A stretch of DNA of 5,208 nt from Bacteroidota bacterium (lineage in GTDB: Bacteria > Bacteroidota > Bacteroidia > JAADEI01): the NCBI GenBank assembly GCA_015490475.1, contig WFXT01000057.1:1-5208 (forward strand), written 5' to 3'. Below, one piece after another: positions 5,071 through 5,208 of the stretch. The notes below the pieces were generated by a model, which had not been told where the DNA came from, did no database searches, and saw nothing but the letters and a program-made list of their open reading frames with translations. Made by a program: the position numbers and the translations under genes. Within the stretch, counting starts at the first letter, position 1. Each line of letters starts with the position of its first letter.

Positions 5071-5208
5071 ATGACGAGTATGAGAAAGTGGTTTCTCTGT
5101 TTCCTTCTGGTATTAGGAACTATACATGCCCAGGAGGTTGATCTGGAAAGCATTGTTAATGAAGAAATAAAAAATATGGAGAGCGAGCCAGAATTACCAA
5201 ATCCCTTT
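5071..5208 (+). CDS. Exported protein, N-terminal part only (possible outer-membrane barrel; runs off the right edge)
   Basis: The frame from the ATG at 5071 is open to the edge, giving 46 residues. It starts MTSMRKWFLCFLLVLGTIHA, a signal peptide with a likely cut IHA|QE at residues 20-21. A second ATG at 5080 would also give a good signal peptide. The mature start (QEVDLESIVNEEIKNMESEP...) is acidic and helical. It resembles the beginning of DUF5777-type beta-barrel proteins of Bacteroidota ('DLE..L..E'), which I recall near YceI and cytochrome genes, but the diagnostic part lies outside the window. It begins 3 bases after the dihaem-type lipoprotein gene, so it is almost certainly in the same operon. 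The gene is fairly sure; the family is a guess. Confidence 0.7.
   Translation, partial: MTSMRKWFLCFLLVLGTIHAQEVDLESIVNEEIKNMESEPELPNPF

Noticed and set aside
4905..5153. 82-codon minus-strand open frame across the haem lipoprotein end and next gene start
   Set aside because: It spans the junction of two supported plus-strand genes and shows no domain or signal peptide.

Overview
The window looks like a piece of a Bacteroidota chromosome. One promoter fits the Bacteroidota primary-sigma pattern exactly (TTTG, 19 bases, TAnnTTTG). Shine-Dalgarno sequences are mostly absent or weak, and several protein types are typical of that phylum: a secreted carboxypeptidase-regulatory-domain protein, a PagL-like acyloxyacyl hydrolase, a 116-residue two-cluster ferredoxin and a YceI-type protein. 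The assignment is inference from protein content and promoter form; no rRNA or marker gene is present.

Layout. Two gene sets diverge from a 65-base gap at 3913-3977. Leftward (minus strand) run a two-cluster ferredoxin (3912-3562), a membrane-anchored DsbA-like thioredoxin-fold protein (3490-2834), a zinc-free medium-chain dehydrogenase (2797-1802), a secreted protein with a carboxypeptidase-like regulatory domain (1839-1216) and a PagL-family lipid A deacylase (1246-179). The last three genes overlap or nearly touch, so they are probably co-transcribed and translationally coupled. A further minus-strand gene for an exported protein starts at 127, runs off the left edge, and has its own promoter at 144-174. 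Rightward (plus strand) run a YceI-like exported protein (3978-4577), a predicted lipoprotein with two CxxCH haem motifs flanking a beta-rich segment (4588-5067), and the start of another exported protein (5071 to the right edge), spaced 10 and 3 bases apart.

How they may work together. The rightward genes look like a small envelope module: a lipid-binding-fold protein, a dihaem-type lipoprotein, and an exported protein that may be an outer-membrane barrel (weak inference). The leftward set mixes cytoplasmic redox proteins (ferredoxin, dehydrogenase), a periplasmic thiol-redox protein and outer-envelope proteins. No single pathway links them clearly.

The most interesting observations are the YceI/dihaem-lipoprotein/exported-protein module; the two haem motifs split by a beta-rich domain; an in-frame A-AAA-AAG slippery heptamer where the regulatory-domain gene overlaps the PagL-like gene; and a small perfect inverted repeat inside the ferredoxin promoter region. 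There are no RNA genes, mobile elements or CRISPR arrays that I can see, and no gene-free stretch longer than 71 bases.
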